From: a virus
Direction: 5' to 3' (one strand)
IMG/VR virus record: IMGVR_UViG_3300017971_000001
Span: 62,001 to 126,000 of that record
DNA length: 64,000 bases
The position numbers and the translations under genes were made by a program. This document shows, one piece after another, positions 14,801-22,033 of this stretch (its first letter is position 1; each line of letters starts with the position of its first letter). Below the pieces are notes generated by a model that searched no databases, had not been told where the DNA came from, and saw only the letters and a program-made list of their open reading frames with translations.

Positions 14801-14930
14801 GGTCGTTGCCCTCCTCGAGCTCCCGGGCTCGCTTTTTGATCTGATCCTCGATTCGCTTCCAGCGCTCGTACATTCCGCTGACAAGCAAGCAGGCTCCGAC
14901 GATACCCAGGAATATCGCAGCAAAGCTCAT
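14787..14930 (-). CDS. Single-pass membrane peptide, 47 residues
   Basis: ATG 14930 to TGA 14787. MSFAAIFLGIVGACLLVSGM is a membrane helix; the rest (YERWKRIEDQIKKRAREL...) is a charged coiled coil. Similar helix-plus-coil architecture to the gene at 17612-17842; spanin-like or membrane-anchor roles are possible but unproven. Confidence 0.6.
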   Translation of the reverse strand: MSFAAIFLGIVGACLLVSGMYERWKRIEDQIKKRARELEEGNDRADL

Positions 14931-15161
14931 TCAGCAGGTGTATCCGTCAACCTTGACGAACTTGGTCTTGGCCGGGTGGGCGCGGAACGCTCGCGAAGAG
15001 ACGATCTTCTTCTCGAGCCTGGCTCGGTGATCGTCGTCGGTGTAGCAGGCGATCAACACCCACTCGCCGCCTTCCTTCCGGACGCCAATGTCGTCCTCGG
15101 CTAGAACGCCGTCGCTGAGCAGGCGCGCATGCAACTTAATGGCTGAGGGCTCACTGCTCAC
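14931..15161 (-). CDS. Hypothetical protein, 76 residues
   Basis: GTG 15161. Basic, mixed alpha/beta composition (GGEWVLIACYTDDDHRARLE; FVKVDGYTC). No motif recognised. Confidence 0.55.
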   Translation of the reverse strand: MSSEPSAIKLHARLLSDGVLAEDDIGVRKEGGEWVLIACYTDDDHRARLEKKIVSSRAFRAHPAKTKFVKVDGYTC

Positions 15162-15696
15162 CGCGGCACTCCTTCATGGCCTCGTAGAGATCCTCCCAGC
15201 GCTCCTCTTCGTAGAGCTTCTCGAGCTCGTCCCAGCGATCAATGAGGCCCCTCCACTCAGGGTTTGCGTCGCCGACGCGCTCGAGGTTCTGCCGCCACTC
15301 CTTGGGTGCGACGGCGAGCAGACGGAAACAGCGGCCAATGTCAGCCGGGTCGAGGGGGGTGGCCGGCTTGTAGCTGTAGTTCTTGAACACGCCCCAGATA
15401 ACAAGCGAGCTCAAGCCCGTGTCCCAGCTGTTCCGCCATTCGTACTCGTCCGAATAGTCGAACCTCGATTCGCCGGCTTCGCTGGGCTCGCAGTCCTTGT
15501 GGTCCTCAATGAAGCCATTGCTAGCACCGACGAGGACGTTGATCGAGCAGGGCATGGCGACCTTCTGTTCAATGCCGCAGTGAAGGCAGCGGAAGCTGTT
15601 GGGGCCCATGACGACGTGCTTGGCCTCCTGCTCACCTTCCTCGCACTCGATATCGTGAGATCCGCCCTCTCGATTGAACTCAATCGACCCACTCAC
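15151..15696 (-). CDS. Hypothetical protein with CxxC, 181 residues
   Basis: GTG 15696 overlaps the stop of the upstream Cys-rich gene. FRCLHCGIEQKVAMPC near residue 38 is a probable zinc knuckle and the C-terminal 60 residues are helical (LIDRWDELEKLYEEERWEDL). Function unknown. Confidence 0.65.
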   Translation of the reverse strand: MSGSIEFNREGGSHDIECEEGEQEAKHVVMGPNSFRCLHCGIEQKVAMPCSINVLVGASNGFIEDHKDCEPSEAGESRFDYSDEYEWRNSWDTGLSSLVIWGVFKNYSYKPATPLDPADIGRCFRLLAVAPKEWRQNLERVGDANPEWRGLIDRWDELEKLYEEERWEDLYEAMKECRGEQ

Positions 15697-15866
15697 CGCC
15701 GGCTCCTCGGCCACTTGATATGACCGCACTGCCTCGCCTCGTCCCAGCACCCTGAGCGCTGGCCAATCTCAGCGGGCTCGCTGAACACGGTCGCCCCCTC
15801 GGGCAAGGTATCGAGGCAGTCTTCGCAGACGGCGCCATGACCCGGAGAGTAGAAGACGATCGGCAC
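15693..15866 (-). CDS. Small Cys/His protein, 57 residues
   Basis: From GTG 15866, which overlaps the upstream TAG. MPIVFYSPGHGAVCEDCLDT and SGCWDEARQCGHIKWPRSRR supply a C-x2-C...C-x6-C-x-H set for one zinc. Below usual ORF cut-offs. Confidence 0.6.
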   Translation of the reverse strand: MPIVFYSPGHGAVCEDCLDTLPEGATVFSEPAEIGQRSGCWDEARQCGHIKWPRSRR

Positions 15867-16072
15867 TACTTGACCTCGATCACGCTCAAGGCGCCGTCGC
15901 AGTTGAAGGCCTCCTGGTAGATCTCGTCCAGGTCGCCGAGCTTGCGCCAGCCCCCCGGCAGGACCGGAGGATTGACCGCCTCGATCGCGTCGAGTTCGTT
16001 GGCGGCCTCGACCTGCCTCTGCTCGAGCAGGTTGTCGAAGAAGTTGATCCAGGCGACAACGTAGGTCTTCAT
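15866..16072 (-). CDS. Hypothetical protein, 68 residues
   Basis: MKTYVVAWINFFDNLLEQRQ then VEAANELDAIEAVNPP: the beta-hairpin plus 'EAANELDAI' helix occurs in many small phage proteins of unknown function. No catalytic residues evident. Confidence 0.6.
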   Translation of the reverse strand: MKTYVVAWINFFDNLLEQRQVEAANELDAIEAVNPPVLPGGWRKLGDLDEIYQEAFNCDGALSVIEVK

Positions 16073-16234
16073 TTAGAACCCCGATTCAATCGTTTTGCAG
16101 TTTTCGCAGTCCGAGTCGTCCGTGCATTCTTCGCACGCAAACCATTGATTCCAGCAATCGGCGCAGAGAATGGCAGGGCTATCAAACTCAGCTTCGTTCG
16201 TGCAGCCCGGTCGAGAACATGGCTCGTAGCTCAT
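16073..16234 (-). CDS. Small zinc-finger protein, 53 residues
   Basis: MSYEPCSRPGCTNEAEFDSP, then CADCWNQWFACEECTDDSDC and CENC. The first C-x4-C...C-x2-C group is an LIM/treble-clef-like knuckle that recurs in the proteins at 43963 and 56805. Confidence 0.6.
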   Translation of the reverse strand: MSYEPCSRPGCTNEAEFDSPAILCADCWNQWFACEECTDDSDCENCKTIESGF

Positions 16235-16437
16235 TTCTTGTAGCGAGGGTGGGCCTGCTCGGCCTTCTCGGACGCGAGCTCGGACAGGTCGCGATACTCC
16301 TTCGCGATCTTGTCGTCCCCGTCCACGAAGGCGTCCTTGGCGTAGTCGAGCAGCCACCTGCTCGCCTGATCCCAGCCCGAGGAGATCCCGAGCAGGTAGC
16401 TCTTATTGCAGTTGGGGCATTCTCCGCTCTCGCTCAT
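16231..16437 (-). CDS. Hypothetical protein with N-terminal CxxC, 68 residues
   Basis: MSESGECPNCNKSYLLGISS then an acidic helix (KEYRDLSELASEKAEQAHPR). ATG overlaps the upstream stop. Confidence 0.6.
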   Translation of the reverse strand: MSESGECPNCNKSYLLGISSGWDQASRWLLDYAKDAFVDGDDKIAKEYRDLSELASEKAEQAHPRYKK

Positions 16438-16703
16438 GAGCGATACACCAGAGGGCCGAGCTCCCAGGGCAGCCCCGTCCGCACACCCAACTGCCTGGCC
16501 TTCGGAGCGTTCTGAATCATGGAGCAGAGCTCTTCGACGCGCTCGGCGAGCGAGCAGCCCTCCTCGTGGACGAACTCGGCCTCGAGACACTCGGGGCAGC
16601 GCGTGAGCTCGAAGGCGTGTCGTTCGAGAATGCTGCTGACCGCGTGGTCGTGGATCTGGGCGAGGTTCAGCCTTACGGCTTCCTGGTGGGTCAGTTCCTT
16701 CAC
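16434..16703 (-). CDS. Hypothetical protein, 89 residues
   Basis: GTG 16703. Helical protein (HQEAVRLNLAQIHDHAVSSI) with CPECLEAEFVHEEGC in the middle, possibly one zinc site. Confidence 0.6.
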   Translation of the reverse strand: MKELTHQEAVRLNLAQIHDHAVSSILERHAFELTRCPECLEAEFVHEEGCSLAERVEELCSMIQNAPKARQLGVRTGLPWELGPLVYRS

Positions 16704-16999
16704 AGCGGTCCCTCCATGCTCGAAACGGGATCCCCGAAACTCTCGGCGAGGGACGCGAGAATGCGGCGGGCGTCGGCGACGGCCTCGGGCAGCGTCTTGC
16801 GCTGGACCATGAAACTAGCCTTCGTGGGCTCGCCCTTTCGGTCTCGGCGCACCATGAACATGCGCGCCAGGGAGACCTCGACCTCCCCGTTGCGCCAGCG
16901 GACCTCGGCGCTCTGCTTCTCGCACCAGGCGACCGCCGCGATCAGGGCGAGGGTCGCGTCCAGGTCGATCGTTGCCGGAGCTTGCTCCTGGATCGCCAT
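16700..16999 (-). CDS. Hypothetical protein, 99 residues
   Basis: ATG 16999. An alpha-helical start (TIDLDATLALIAAVAWCEKQ), a basic strand region (MFMVRRDRKGEPTKASFMVQ) and a helix with ADARRILASLAESFG. No family recognised. Confidence 0.6.
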   Translation of the reverse strand: MAIQEQAPATIDLDATLALIAAVAWCEKQSAEVRWRNGEVEVSLARMFMVRRDRKGEPTKASFMVQRKTLPEAVADARRILASLAESFGDPVSSMEGPL

Positions 17000-17001
17000 G
17001 C

Positions 17002-17319
17002 CTAGACCTCGAGCTTCTTGATCTTTGCGTAGCACTTCTTGCCGAGGCGGGTCACGCCCCACAGCTGAATCTGGCTGATCAGGTAGCGGCTCGCGCGGGG
17101 GCCGATAGCGCCCTCGAATCCGTTGAGCCTGACCTCCTCACAGAATCGCCAGACGAAGTCGATCGCGCCTTCAGTGCGCCCGAGCAGCTTGGCGAGCGCA
17201 GCAGCGTTCTCCGGCGTGTTCTTGACCTGCCAGATCAGACAAATCTCGTGATCTTCGTAAGCCTTGCCGCGATTTGCGGCCGACTTGGTCGGAGTGCGCT
17301 TTCCGGTCGTAGCAGCCAT
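17002..17319 (-). CDS. Hypothetical basic protein, possible DNA-binding
   Basis: 105 residues. Start ATG 17319 is preceded by AAGGAG. ENAAALAKLLGRTEGAIDFV resembles a recognition helix of Myb/SANT-like or HTH proteins (spacing LAxLLGRTxxAI), and the C-terminus is Lys-rich. First gene after the transcription gap at 17320-17405. Confidence 0.6.
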   Translation of the reverse strand: MAATTGKRTPTKSAANRGKAYEDHEICLIWQVKNTPENAAALAKLLGRTEGAIDFVWRFCEEVRLNGFEGAIGPRASRYLISQIQLWGVTRLGKKCYAKIKKLEV

Positions 17320-17405
17320 GGACTCTCCTTGCTCGTGAGACTAGTTCTAGCAAAAGGGTCCGACGGATACATCTAGCTTGTTCTAGGAAATCGCAATCTC
17401 TTTAT
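17320..17405 (-). promoter_or_regulatory. Intergenic gap with candidate leftward promoter/operator
   Basis: One of the few non-coding gaps of the leftward half, between mini-gene D1 (which ends in TAA) and the gene starting at 17319. It contains two CTAGAAC elements (within CTAGAACAAGCTAG and GCTAGAACTAG on the minus strand) and an AT-rich start. I infer a promoter with paired operator sites; no good -35/-10 pair is obvious. Confidence 0.35.
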
Positions 17406-17615
17406 TTAGGCGCCGACGCAGGCGTCCCTGTCAAGTCCACGCCCAGCCCAGCGACTAAGGCCCCAGCCTGACTCTCCCCACCATTCCTGCACGGCATAAC
17501 CGTGCGAGCTACCAAGGCCGCACCCCGCCTCATTGGAGCAGAGGCGGGCTGCCTTCCTGCCAAAGATCACGGAACGACAAAGAGGAGCAACGTGAGAGAA
17601 GCGCCGCCGCCTCAC
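17406..17615 (-). CDS. Mini-gene D1
   Basis: 69 residues from GTG. Starts MRRRRFSHVAPLCRSVIFGR; core GCGLGSSHGYAVQEWWGESG, WGLSRWAGRGLDRDACVGA. Confidence 0.7.
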   Translation of the reverse strand: MRRRRFSHVAPLCRSVIFGRKAARLCSNEAGCGLGSSHGYAVQEWWGESGWGLSRWAGRGLDRDACVGA

Positions 17616-17842
17616 TCGCGCTCCCAGAGCTTGCGCGGCCGCGCCGCCTCCTTCTCGGCCTCGATCCGCTCGTGCTCGAGTTGCTTCTCAGCCTCGATCT
17701 TTTCCTGCTGGATCCTGTATTCCAGGTTCGCCTTGGAGGACTTCAGCACCATGACCGCAAAGATCGCCATGCAGACGATCCCGGCCAGAGACGCGATCGC
17801 GACCGCAGCGAACTTCCAGGGACCCCAATCCTCTCGACTCAT
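17612..17842 (-). CDS. Membrane-anchored coiled-coil protein, 76 residues
   Basis: MSREDWGPWKFAAVAIASLA leads into a 22-residue membrane helix (to about residue 34), followed by a long charged coiled coil (IQQEKIEAEKQLEHERIEAE). Topology N-in or N-out cannot be decided. Comparable to phage i-spanins in layout, with no lysis genes nearby. Confidence 0.65.
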   Translation of the reverse strand: MSREDWGPWKFAAVAIASLAGIVCMAIFAVMVLKSSKANLEYRIQQEKIEAEKQLEHERIEAEKEAARPRKLWERE

Positions 17843-18024
17843 TCTTGACTCCAGTTCCAAGCGAACTCTCGGTTCTTCCCTCTTCCGAACCAGCGCCCCG
17901 AGCCTACACCTGAGCACCGACGGACCCCAAATCCTTCGCCGTATTGGTGATCAAGGCCTCTCCTGCTGCCCGGTAGAGCATGAACAGGAACGAACCAGCG
18001 CGCGTTCCTGCGCCTCCGCCTCAC
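17839..18024 (-). CDS. Mini-gene D2
   Basis: 61 residues from GTG. Starts MRRRRRNARWFVPVHALPGS; then YGEGFGVRRCSGVGSGRWFG, ending in Trp-containing EFAWNWSQE. Confidence 0.7.
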   Translation of the reverse strand: MRRRRRNARWFVPVHALPGSRRGLDHQYGEGFGVRRCSGVGSGRWFGRGKNREFAWNWSQE

Positions 18025-18215
18025 CAGCGAAGCCCCATAGCAAGGGCGTAAGGACGCTTGGTGCCGATCCCCCAATGACAACCGAACGCCGTTGCAGCGC
18101 CGGACCACCTAAAAAGTCCCAACTTCCAGACGTAGGACCCGCACCCCCAGTGCCGATCCATGCCGAAGCCGCGGCGGTGAAAGACAGGGGGCCTGCGCTT
18201 CCTCCTTCGCTTCAT
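18021..18215 (-). CDS. Mini-gene D3
   Basis: 64 residues from ATG. Starts MKRRRKRRPPVFHRRGFGMD; core HWGCGSYVWKLGLFRWSGAA, then HWGIGTKRPYALAMGL. Confidence 0.7.
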   Translation of the reverse strand: MKRRRKRRPPVFHRRGFGMDRHWGCGSYVWKLGLFRWSGAATAFGCHWGIGTKRPYALAMGLRW

Positions 18216-18367
18216 TCGCCCCACCCCGCCGCCCGGCAAAGACCCCAGCCGTGCGAACTCCTGTAGTAGTTCAAGCCATTGATCAAAGACGAGCCGACGT
18301 TGCACTCGAGGCCAATGCCCCAGATCGCTGGCGAGTATCCGACCTTCATGCGGCGGCGCCTAATCAC
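18212..18367 (-). CDS. Mini-gene D4
   Basis: 51 residues from GTG. Starts MIRRRRMKVGYSPAIWGIGL; ends SSHGWGLCRAAGWGE. Confidence 0.7.
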   Translation of the reverse strand: MIRRRRMKVGYSPAIWGIGLECNVGSSLINGLNYYRSSHGWGLCRAAGWGE

Positions 18368-18545
18368 AGCCCCCTCCCCCACCAATACAGTCGGAATCCC
18401 GTCCCACAACCTCTTCCGAAGACGGGTCCCGAGTAGCCAATAGATCGGCAGAGCCCAACGCCCCAGGCGATCCTTCCGTTCTGAGCGCCCGCAGCGAACT
18501 CCAGCCCGCGGGCCTGGGGACCACATTTCCCCTACGGCGCTTCAC
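18360..18545 (-). CDS. Mini-gene D5 with apparent -1 frameshift
   Basis: From GTG 18545. The unshifted frame (61 residues, stop TAG 18360) begins MKRRRGNVV but then loses family character. The -1 frame after the GGGAAAT heptamer near codons 5-7 reads IAWGVGLCRSIGYSGPVFGR and ends in TGA 18364, exactly the GTGA junction with D4. So the real product may need one extra G or -1 slippage at G GGA AAT, a canonical slippery sequence. Confidence 0.5.
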   Translation of the reverse strand: MKRRRGNVVPRPAGWSSLRALRTEGSPGALGSADLLATRDPSSEEVVGRDSDCIGGGGGCD

Positions 18546-18736
18546 TGCCAAAACGCTTCCGTGCCGACGCCGACCGCGCGATTGACGCCGGCTCCATAGC
18601 AACGAAAGGTCTCCGAGGTTCCGCAGACAGACCGCAGAGCGAACCTCTGGTACATCCCGCCAAGCGCGTGGTAAAGGCCCCTGGAGGTTGCCCTGTTCTC
18701 ACAGTTGAGGTGTCTGGATCTGCGACGGCGCTTCAC
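18542..18736 (-). CDS. Mini-gene D6
   Basis: 64 residues from GTG. Starts MKRRRRSRHLNCENRATSRG; GLYHALGGMYQRFALRSVCG, ending VGVGTEAFWQ. Confidence 0.65.
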   Translation of the reverse strand: MKRRRRSRHLNCENRATSRGLYHALGGMYQRFALRSVCGTSETFRCYGAGVNRAVGVGTEAFWQ

Positions 18737-18899
18737 GGATAAACCCAGCCGAACGATCTGCGAAGCCCGCGTGCGGGAGGGGGGGGCTTTTGGCCAGGCC
18801 GGCGCCTCCAAAGGAAGAACACAGACCAACGCCCACGTTAAGCGCTCTCCTAATGAACATGAACTTGTGGTGCAGGGCGCGCCTCCCTCTTCTACTCAC
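18733..18899 (-). CDS. Mini-gene D7 with a C8 tract and apparent frameshift
   Basis: GTG 18899. Starts MSRRGRRALHHKFMFIRRAL, then NVGVGLCSSFGGAGLAKS and a run of eight C (18783-18790 on the minus strand). One more C continues into ARGLRRSFGWVYP and the TGA at 18733 that makes the GTGA junction with D6; as given, the frame runs through to 18699 with unrelated sequence. Confidence 0.5.
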
Positions 18900-19261
18900 C
18901 GTCTCCCCTTACCTCGTCCGTGCGACCGCGTCCGCGCGACCACCTGACGACGAGGGTCATGCCCTCTTCCCTGCCTCTGCTTGGGCCGAGACCTCCTCAA
19001 CTCCTTCCTCCGCTCCTTCTCGCGCAGCGCTCGCTCGTCGAGCTCCTTCTTCGCCTTCTTGTAGAGCTCCTCGAGTTCCTCGAGGTCCGAATCGATTGAA
19101 GGCGAACTCGAGGAGCAGTCAACCATGACGACCGCGTCGGTGCTTGCCGACGAAGTCGTGAGGTTCGTATCCCTCGACTGCTCGTGCCCGCTGCAGACCG
19201 TGAACGGACAGCGGTGCTTGGGGTATCCGCAGTCGCCCGGCTTTTCGGTGGACCAGATCAC
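18896..19261 (-). CDS. Hypothetical coiled-coil protein with Cys motif, 121 residues
   Basis: GTG 19261 (GTGA). CGYPKHRCPFTVCSGHEQSR near the N-terminus is a probable zinc finger; a Ser-rich linker leads to a coiled coil (LEELEELYKKAKKELDERAL) and a very basic tail (PKQRQGRGHDPRRQ). Nucleic-acid binding is plausible. Confidence 0.6.
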   Translation of the reverse strand: MIWSTEKPGDCGYPKHRCPFTVCSGHEQSRDTNLTTSSASTDAVVMVDCSSSSPSIDSDLEELEELYKKAKKELDERALREKERRKELRRSRPKQRQGRGHDPRRQVVARTRSHGRGKGRR

Positions 19262-19611
19262 TGCTCGTCAGGTCGGGCGAGTCGCCAAGCGGCGATCGTG
19301 TAGTCCTTTTCGTTCTCTCTCTCTTCATTGAGGTAGCGAACATGATCCGCTCCGGAATCCCAGCCCGTATCTACGAACACGCCCTTGACGCCCGTGAGCT
19401 TATTGATCACCAGGTCGCCGTTCTCGATCTCCTTCGTGCGCGAATGAACAGCGGCGACGCCGCCGACGCAATCGCAGCGCGCTCGAGACGGGCCAATGAC
19501 CACGAAGGCAAAGCAGGCGACGCTGGAAACAGCAGCAATCCAGAGCAGCGTTCCATGATCGTCGCCCTTGACCACTGCGCCGACCGCGCCGACGGATTCC
19601 TTGAGACTCAC
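19258..19611 (-). CDS. Membrane-anchored hypothetical protein, 117 residues
   Basis: One membrane helix at about residues 22-40 (LLWIAAVSSVACFAFVVIG), then a soluble domain with KEIENGDLVINKLTGVKGVF and WRLARPDEQ, an SH3/KOW-like pattern similar to the triplicated segments of the protein at 30963-32471. Confidence 0.6.
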   Translation of the reverse strand: MSLKESVGAVGAVVKGDDHGTLLWIAAVSSVACFAFVVIGPSRARCDCVGGVAAVHSRTKEIENGDLVINKLTGVKGVFVDTGWDSGADHVRYLNEERENEKDYTIAAWRLARPDEQ

Positions 19612-19612
19612 G

Positions 19613-20539
19613 TTACTCCTCCTTGAGAGGCAAGTTCTCGTCCACGAAGCGAAGCAGGCTGATCGCGTCGGTGAAGCTCGGGCGCTTGCCGTTGAGCTTC
19701 TGCACGGCGCCGAAGCCCGGGAGCTCCAGAATGAAGGAGAAGGGCGTGATCGTCACGAGCACGCCGTCTCCGCGCACCCAGGCCGACCGGCCGGCCCGGT
19801 CCCAGTTGGGAACGTCTTCCGGCTGAATCTCCCTCGGGGGATTCTTCAGAGTCAGGGTCGCGCCCTTCGTCTCCAGTTCGTCAACCTGCCCGCAGTCGCA
19901 CACCCGCTCCGGATTCGCCTTGCAGAGCACGCAGGGTCCGACGGAGACGCGAAGGAGGCGATCCTCGGCCCGGTCGCGTTCGTGGTTGCGAATCGCGCTG
20001 AAGACAGCGTGCTTCTTGATCGAGCAGATTGCCGAGTCGCGCGCGCGATCCCGCTCTTTCTTCAACTTCTCGAAATTATGCCGAGCGCTCTCGACTTCCT
20101 TCCAAAGGCGCTGGTTGTGCTCCTCCCACTCGCGCTTGCGGCGCTCCGTCTCGCGTTCGATCTCCATGCGCATGCGCTCCTCGCGCTCGCGGCGCTCCTC
20201 ACGGAGGAGGTGCTCCTGCTTAGCTCGAGCCCTCTTCTCCAGGTTGGACCGGACGAGCTCATGAACCGTAGGCAGGCCGGTCTCGTCCTCGCGCCCGCGA
20301 TCTCGTTCCTTCAGCTTTTCGATCCGCTCCGCCGGCCTCTGCCTCCACTCCTCGACCTGGAGCCTGATCTTTTCGACCGTCCTCAGATACGCCTCCCGCT
20401 TGGCGGCCTGCTCCCGCTTGCGGTCCATTTCCTCGCAGCGCTTACGCAGGCTTTCCAGCGCACTGCTGACCCGCTCATGCCTCACGTAAGCAGGCTCCCA
20501 GAGCGTCCGTCCCTTCTCCCGCTCAGAACTATCACTCAT
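19613..20539 (-). CDS. Long coiled-coil protein, 308 residues
   Basis: ATG 20539 overlaps the upstream stop by 8 bases. Residues about 25-190 are almost continuous charged coiled coil (REEERREREERMRMEIERET-like), followed by a CVLCKANPERVCDCG zinc motif and a mixed C-terminal domain. Resembles structural or scaffold filaments; function unknown. Confidence 0.7.
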   Translation of the reverse strand: MSDSSEREKGRTLWEPAYVRHERVSSALESLRKRCEEMDRKREQAAKREAYLRTVEKIRLQVEEWRQRPAERIEKLKERDRGREDETGLPTVHELVRSNLEKRARAKQEHLLREERREREERMRMEIERETERRKREWEEHNQRLWKEVESARHNFEKLKKERDRARDSAICSIKKHAVFSAIRNHERDRAEDRLLRVSVGPCVLCKANPERVCDCGQVDELETKGATLTLKNPPREIQPEDVPNWDRAGRSAWVRGDGVLVTITPFSFILELPGFGAVQKLNGKRPSFTDAISLLRFVDENLPLKEE

Positions 20540-20819
20540 GCTCTTGACCTCCACCGTTCATGACCTTGTAGACCGTCTTTCCCAAGTGACCCTGGATCAA
20601 CTTGGCCCCGGCCTTCGTTGGGCGCAAGTTGTGGTAGCTGTTCCGATAGATCAGGCCGGAGTCGAGGAGCGCCTCGACTGCCTCCTGTCGATCCGTCACG
20701 TATCCCGCGCCGATCCGCCTGCACTTGTTGCACTTGTAGCGGTAGTAGGACTCGCAGCTGCACGAATCGCATGCGAAGTCGAGGATCTCGAGCTCGGCCT
20801 GCGTGAACTCGACGTTCAC
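20532..20819 (-). CDS. Winged-helix-like protein with zinc knuckles, 95 residues
   Basis: GTG 20819 (GTGA). CDSCSCESYYRYKCNKCRRI binds one or two metals; EAVEALLDSGLIYRNSYHNL then RPTKAGAKLIQGHLGK looks like a winged-helix with a final 'T(K/E)AG' strand. A transcription factor is likely, by composition only. Confidence 0.6.
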   Translation of the reverse strand: MNVEFTQAELEILDFACDSCSCESYYRYKCNKCRRIGAGYVTDRQEAVEALLDSGLIYRNSYHNLRPTKAGAKLIQGHLGKTVYKVMNGGGQEHE

Positions 20820-21046
20820 TTGCCTTTCGCGACCTCAAAGCGGTCCTGCAACGTCGGCGGCACGCTCTCCCAGTTATCCTTCGCGATCCGGAGCAGCAGC
20901 TGATCGATCCCCTTCCTACTCGCCCCGAACACCTCCGGCACGCTTCCGAAGGAGAGCGCGCCGAACGCGATCCGGTAGAGAAACCAGAAGTCGGGCTCGC
21001 TGACCTTGATCTCTTTGGTTTCGACCTTGTTGACCTTCACGCTCAT
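20816..21046 (-). CDS. Hypothetical protein, 76 residues
   Basis: ATG 21046 carries a strong Shine-Dalgarno (AGGAGG 5 bases upstream), unusual here where most genes rely on coupling. VNKVETKEIKVSEPDFWFLY then a helical second half. It restarts translation after mini-gene E1 ends in TAA. Confidence 0.65.
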   Translation of the reverse strand: MSVKVNKVETKEIKVSEPDFWFLYRIAFGALSFGSVPEVFGASRKGIDQLLLRIAKDNWESVPPTLQDRFEVAKGK

Positions 21047-21056
21047 ATCGACCTCC

Positions 21057-21242
21057 TTACGCGACGCATTGTCTAAGATCGCCGGCCCCGATTCCATAAG
21101 ATCTCGAGATCCCCCGAAGAGAAGTCGACTTGGCGCAGGACCAGCCACCTCCGCCCTTGCCGAGCGACCTCCTGAGTCCCCTGGCCCTGAAGGAACCGAC
21201 CGCCGCCCCGCTGCGCCGAAAAACAACTCGCCGCCGCCTCAT
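21057..21242 (-). CDS. Mini-gene E1 (solitary member)
   Basis: 61 residues from ATG (ATGA with the upstream gene). Starts MRRRRVVFRRSGAAVGSFRA; core RGLRRSLGKGGGGWSC, then YGIGAGDLRQCVA. The only member outside a cluster; ends in TAA. Confidence 0.7.
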   Translation of the reverse strand: MRRRRVVFRRSGAAVGSFRARGLRRSLGKGGGGWSCAKSTSLRGISRSYGIGAGDLRQCVA

Positions 21243-21430
21243 AGCTCGCGCTCCATGGCGCGCTTCCCCAGCAGGCTTAGCCCACGTCCGTCCGGGCTGT
21301 AGCCGCGGTCGACTGCTTTCTCGATCAAGATCATGACGAACTCGCGCGGATCCTCGCAGTAGATCGCCTCGGCGAGCAGTTGGCGGTAGTTCTTGGCGTC
21401 CTCTTCGTCGCTCAGGAATCGGTCGGACAC
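21239..21430 (-). CDS. Hypothetical helical protein, 63 residues
   Basis: GTG 21430. MSDRFLSDEEDAKNYRQLLA, then EFVMILIEKAVDRGYSPDGR: two helices with a short basic end. Overlaps the upstream gene by 19 bases. Confidence 0.55.
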   Translation of the reverse strand: MSDRFLSDEEDAKNYRQLLAEAIYCEDPREFVMILIEKAVDRGYSPDGRGLSLLGKRAMEREL

Positions 21431-21660
21431 GAGTCCACCCTTCTCAGTTCGCTCGCCTTGCAACTCACCGTCGTGAACTCCAGGTCGCCGACGAGCTCGG
21501 TGTTCGTTCTCCAGATCTCGACGATCAAGTCGCGTCCGTCGGGGGAGACCCAGACGACGCTTCCCTCTTGACCTTGCTCAACGCGCCCGCCGTCAGAAGC
21601 GGGGCGGTCAGGGTCGAGGTAGACCAAGACCGAATCGAGCTCTTCGTAGGCCGCGCTCAC
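21412..21660 (-). CDS. Hypothetical protein, 82 residues
   Basis: GTG 21660 overlaps the upstream stop. Small beta-rich protein (VVWVSPDGRDLIVEIWRTNT), SH3-like in pattern. No motif. Confidence 0.6.
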   Translation of the reverse strand: MSAAYEELDSVLVYLDPDRPASDGGRVEQGQEGSVVWVSPDGRDLIVEIWRTNTELVGDLEFTTVSCKASELRRVDSCPTDS

Positions 21661-22028
21661 AGAGGGACCTCGAACACGAATTCCCTGGGCCCGGCGGCAA
21701 AACAAACAGAGACCGAGCGACCGCTGTAGCTGGTCATGTTGACCGGAACTTCCTTCTCTACAGTGATTCTGGGGAGGTAGGTGCCGCAGATCATGCACAT
21801 GCTTGGGCGCAAGGAAATATGGTGGTCAGTCGGAAGACCGAGCTCAGCTTTCAGCTTCTCGTGAATGAGCTCTGTGAAACGAGGCGCGGAGACCTGAACG
21901 CTCAGGCGGAAAGCTTCTGGGTGCTCGCCCCGCCTGCACATGTCGCGCAGGCGACTGGCTACCTCTTCAGGGGTGGGTAGCTCGGCCGAGGACCTGGCGC
22001 GCTTCCTGGACGTTGAGTCGGTTGTCAT
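21657..22028 (-). CDS. Hypothetical protein, 123 residues
   Basis: ATG 22028 lies 5 bases after a solitary CRISPR-like repeat. An N-terminal helical part (TPEEVASRLRDMCRRGEHPE) precedes MCMICGTYLPRITVEKEVPV and a beta-rich end. Function unknown; the repeat in its leader is the notable feature. Confidence 0.65.
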   Translation of the reverse strand: MTTDSTSRKRARSSAELPTPEEVASRLRDMCRRGEHPEAFRLSVQVSAPRFTELIHEKLKAELGLPTDHHISLRPSMCMICGTYLPRITVEKEVPVNMTSYSGRSVSVCFAAGPREFVFEVPL

Positions 22029-22033
22029 GCCTA

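Larger units (their letters stand above)
17406..18899 (-). other. Block D: 7 Arg4-Gly mini-genes around one membrane protein gene
   Basis: D7-D2 (18899 to 17839) and D1 (17615 to 17406) are separated by the ordinary gene at 17612-17842 but joined through it by overlaps. Two members (D7, D5) need one extra base in a C or G run to keep their family-type C-terminus. D1 ends the transcript unit with TAA. Confidence 0.75.
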
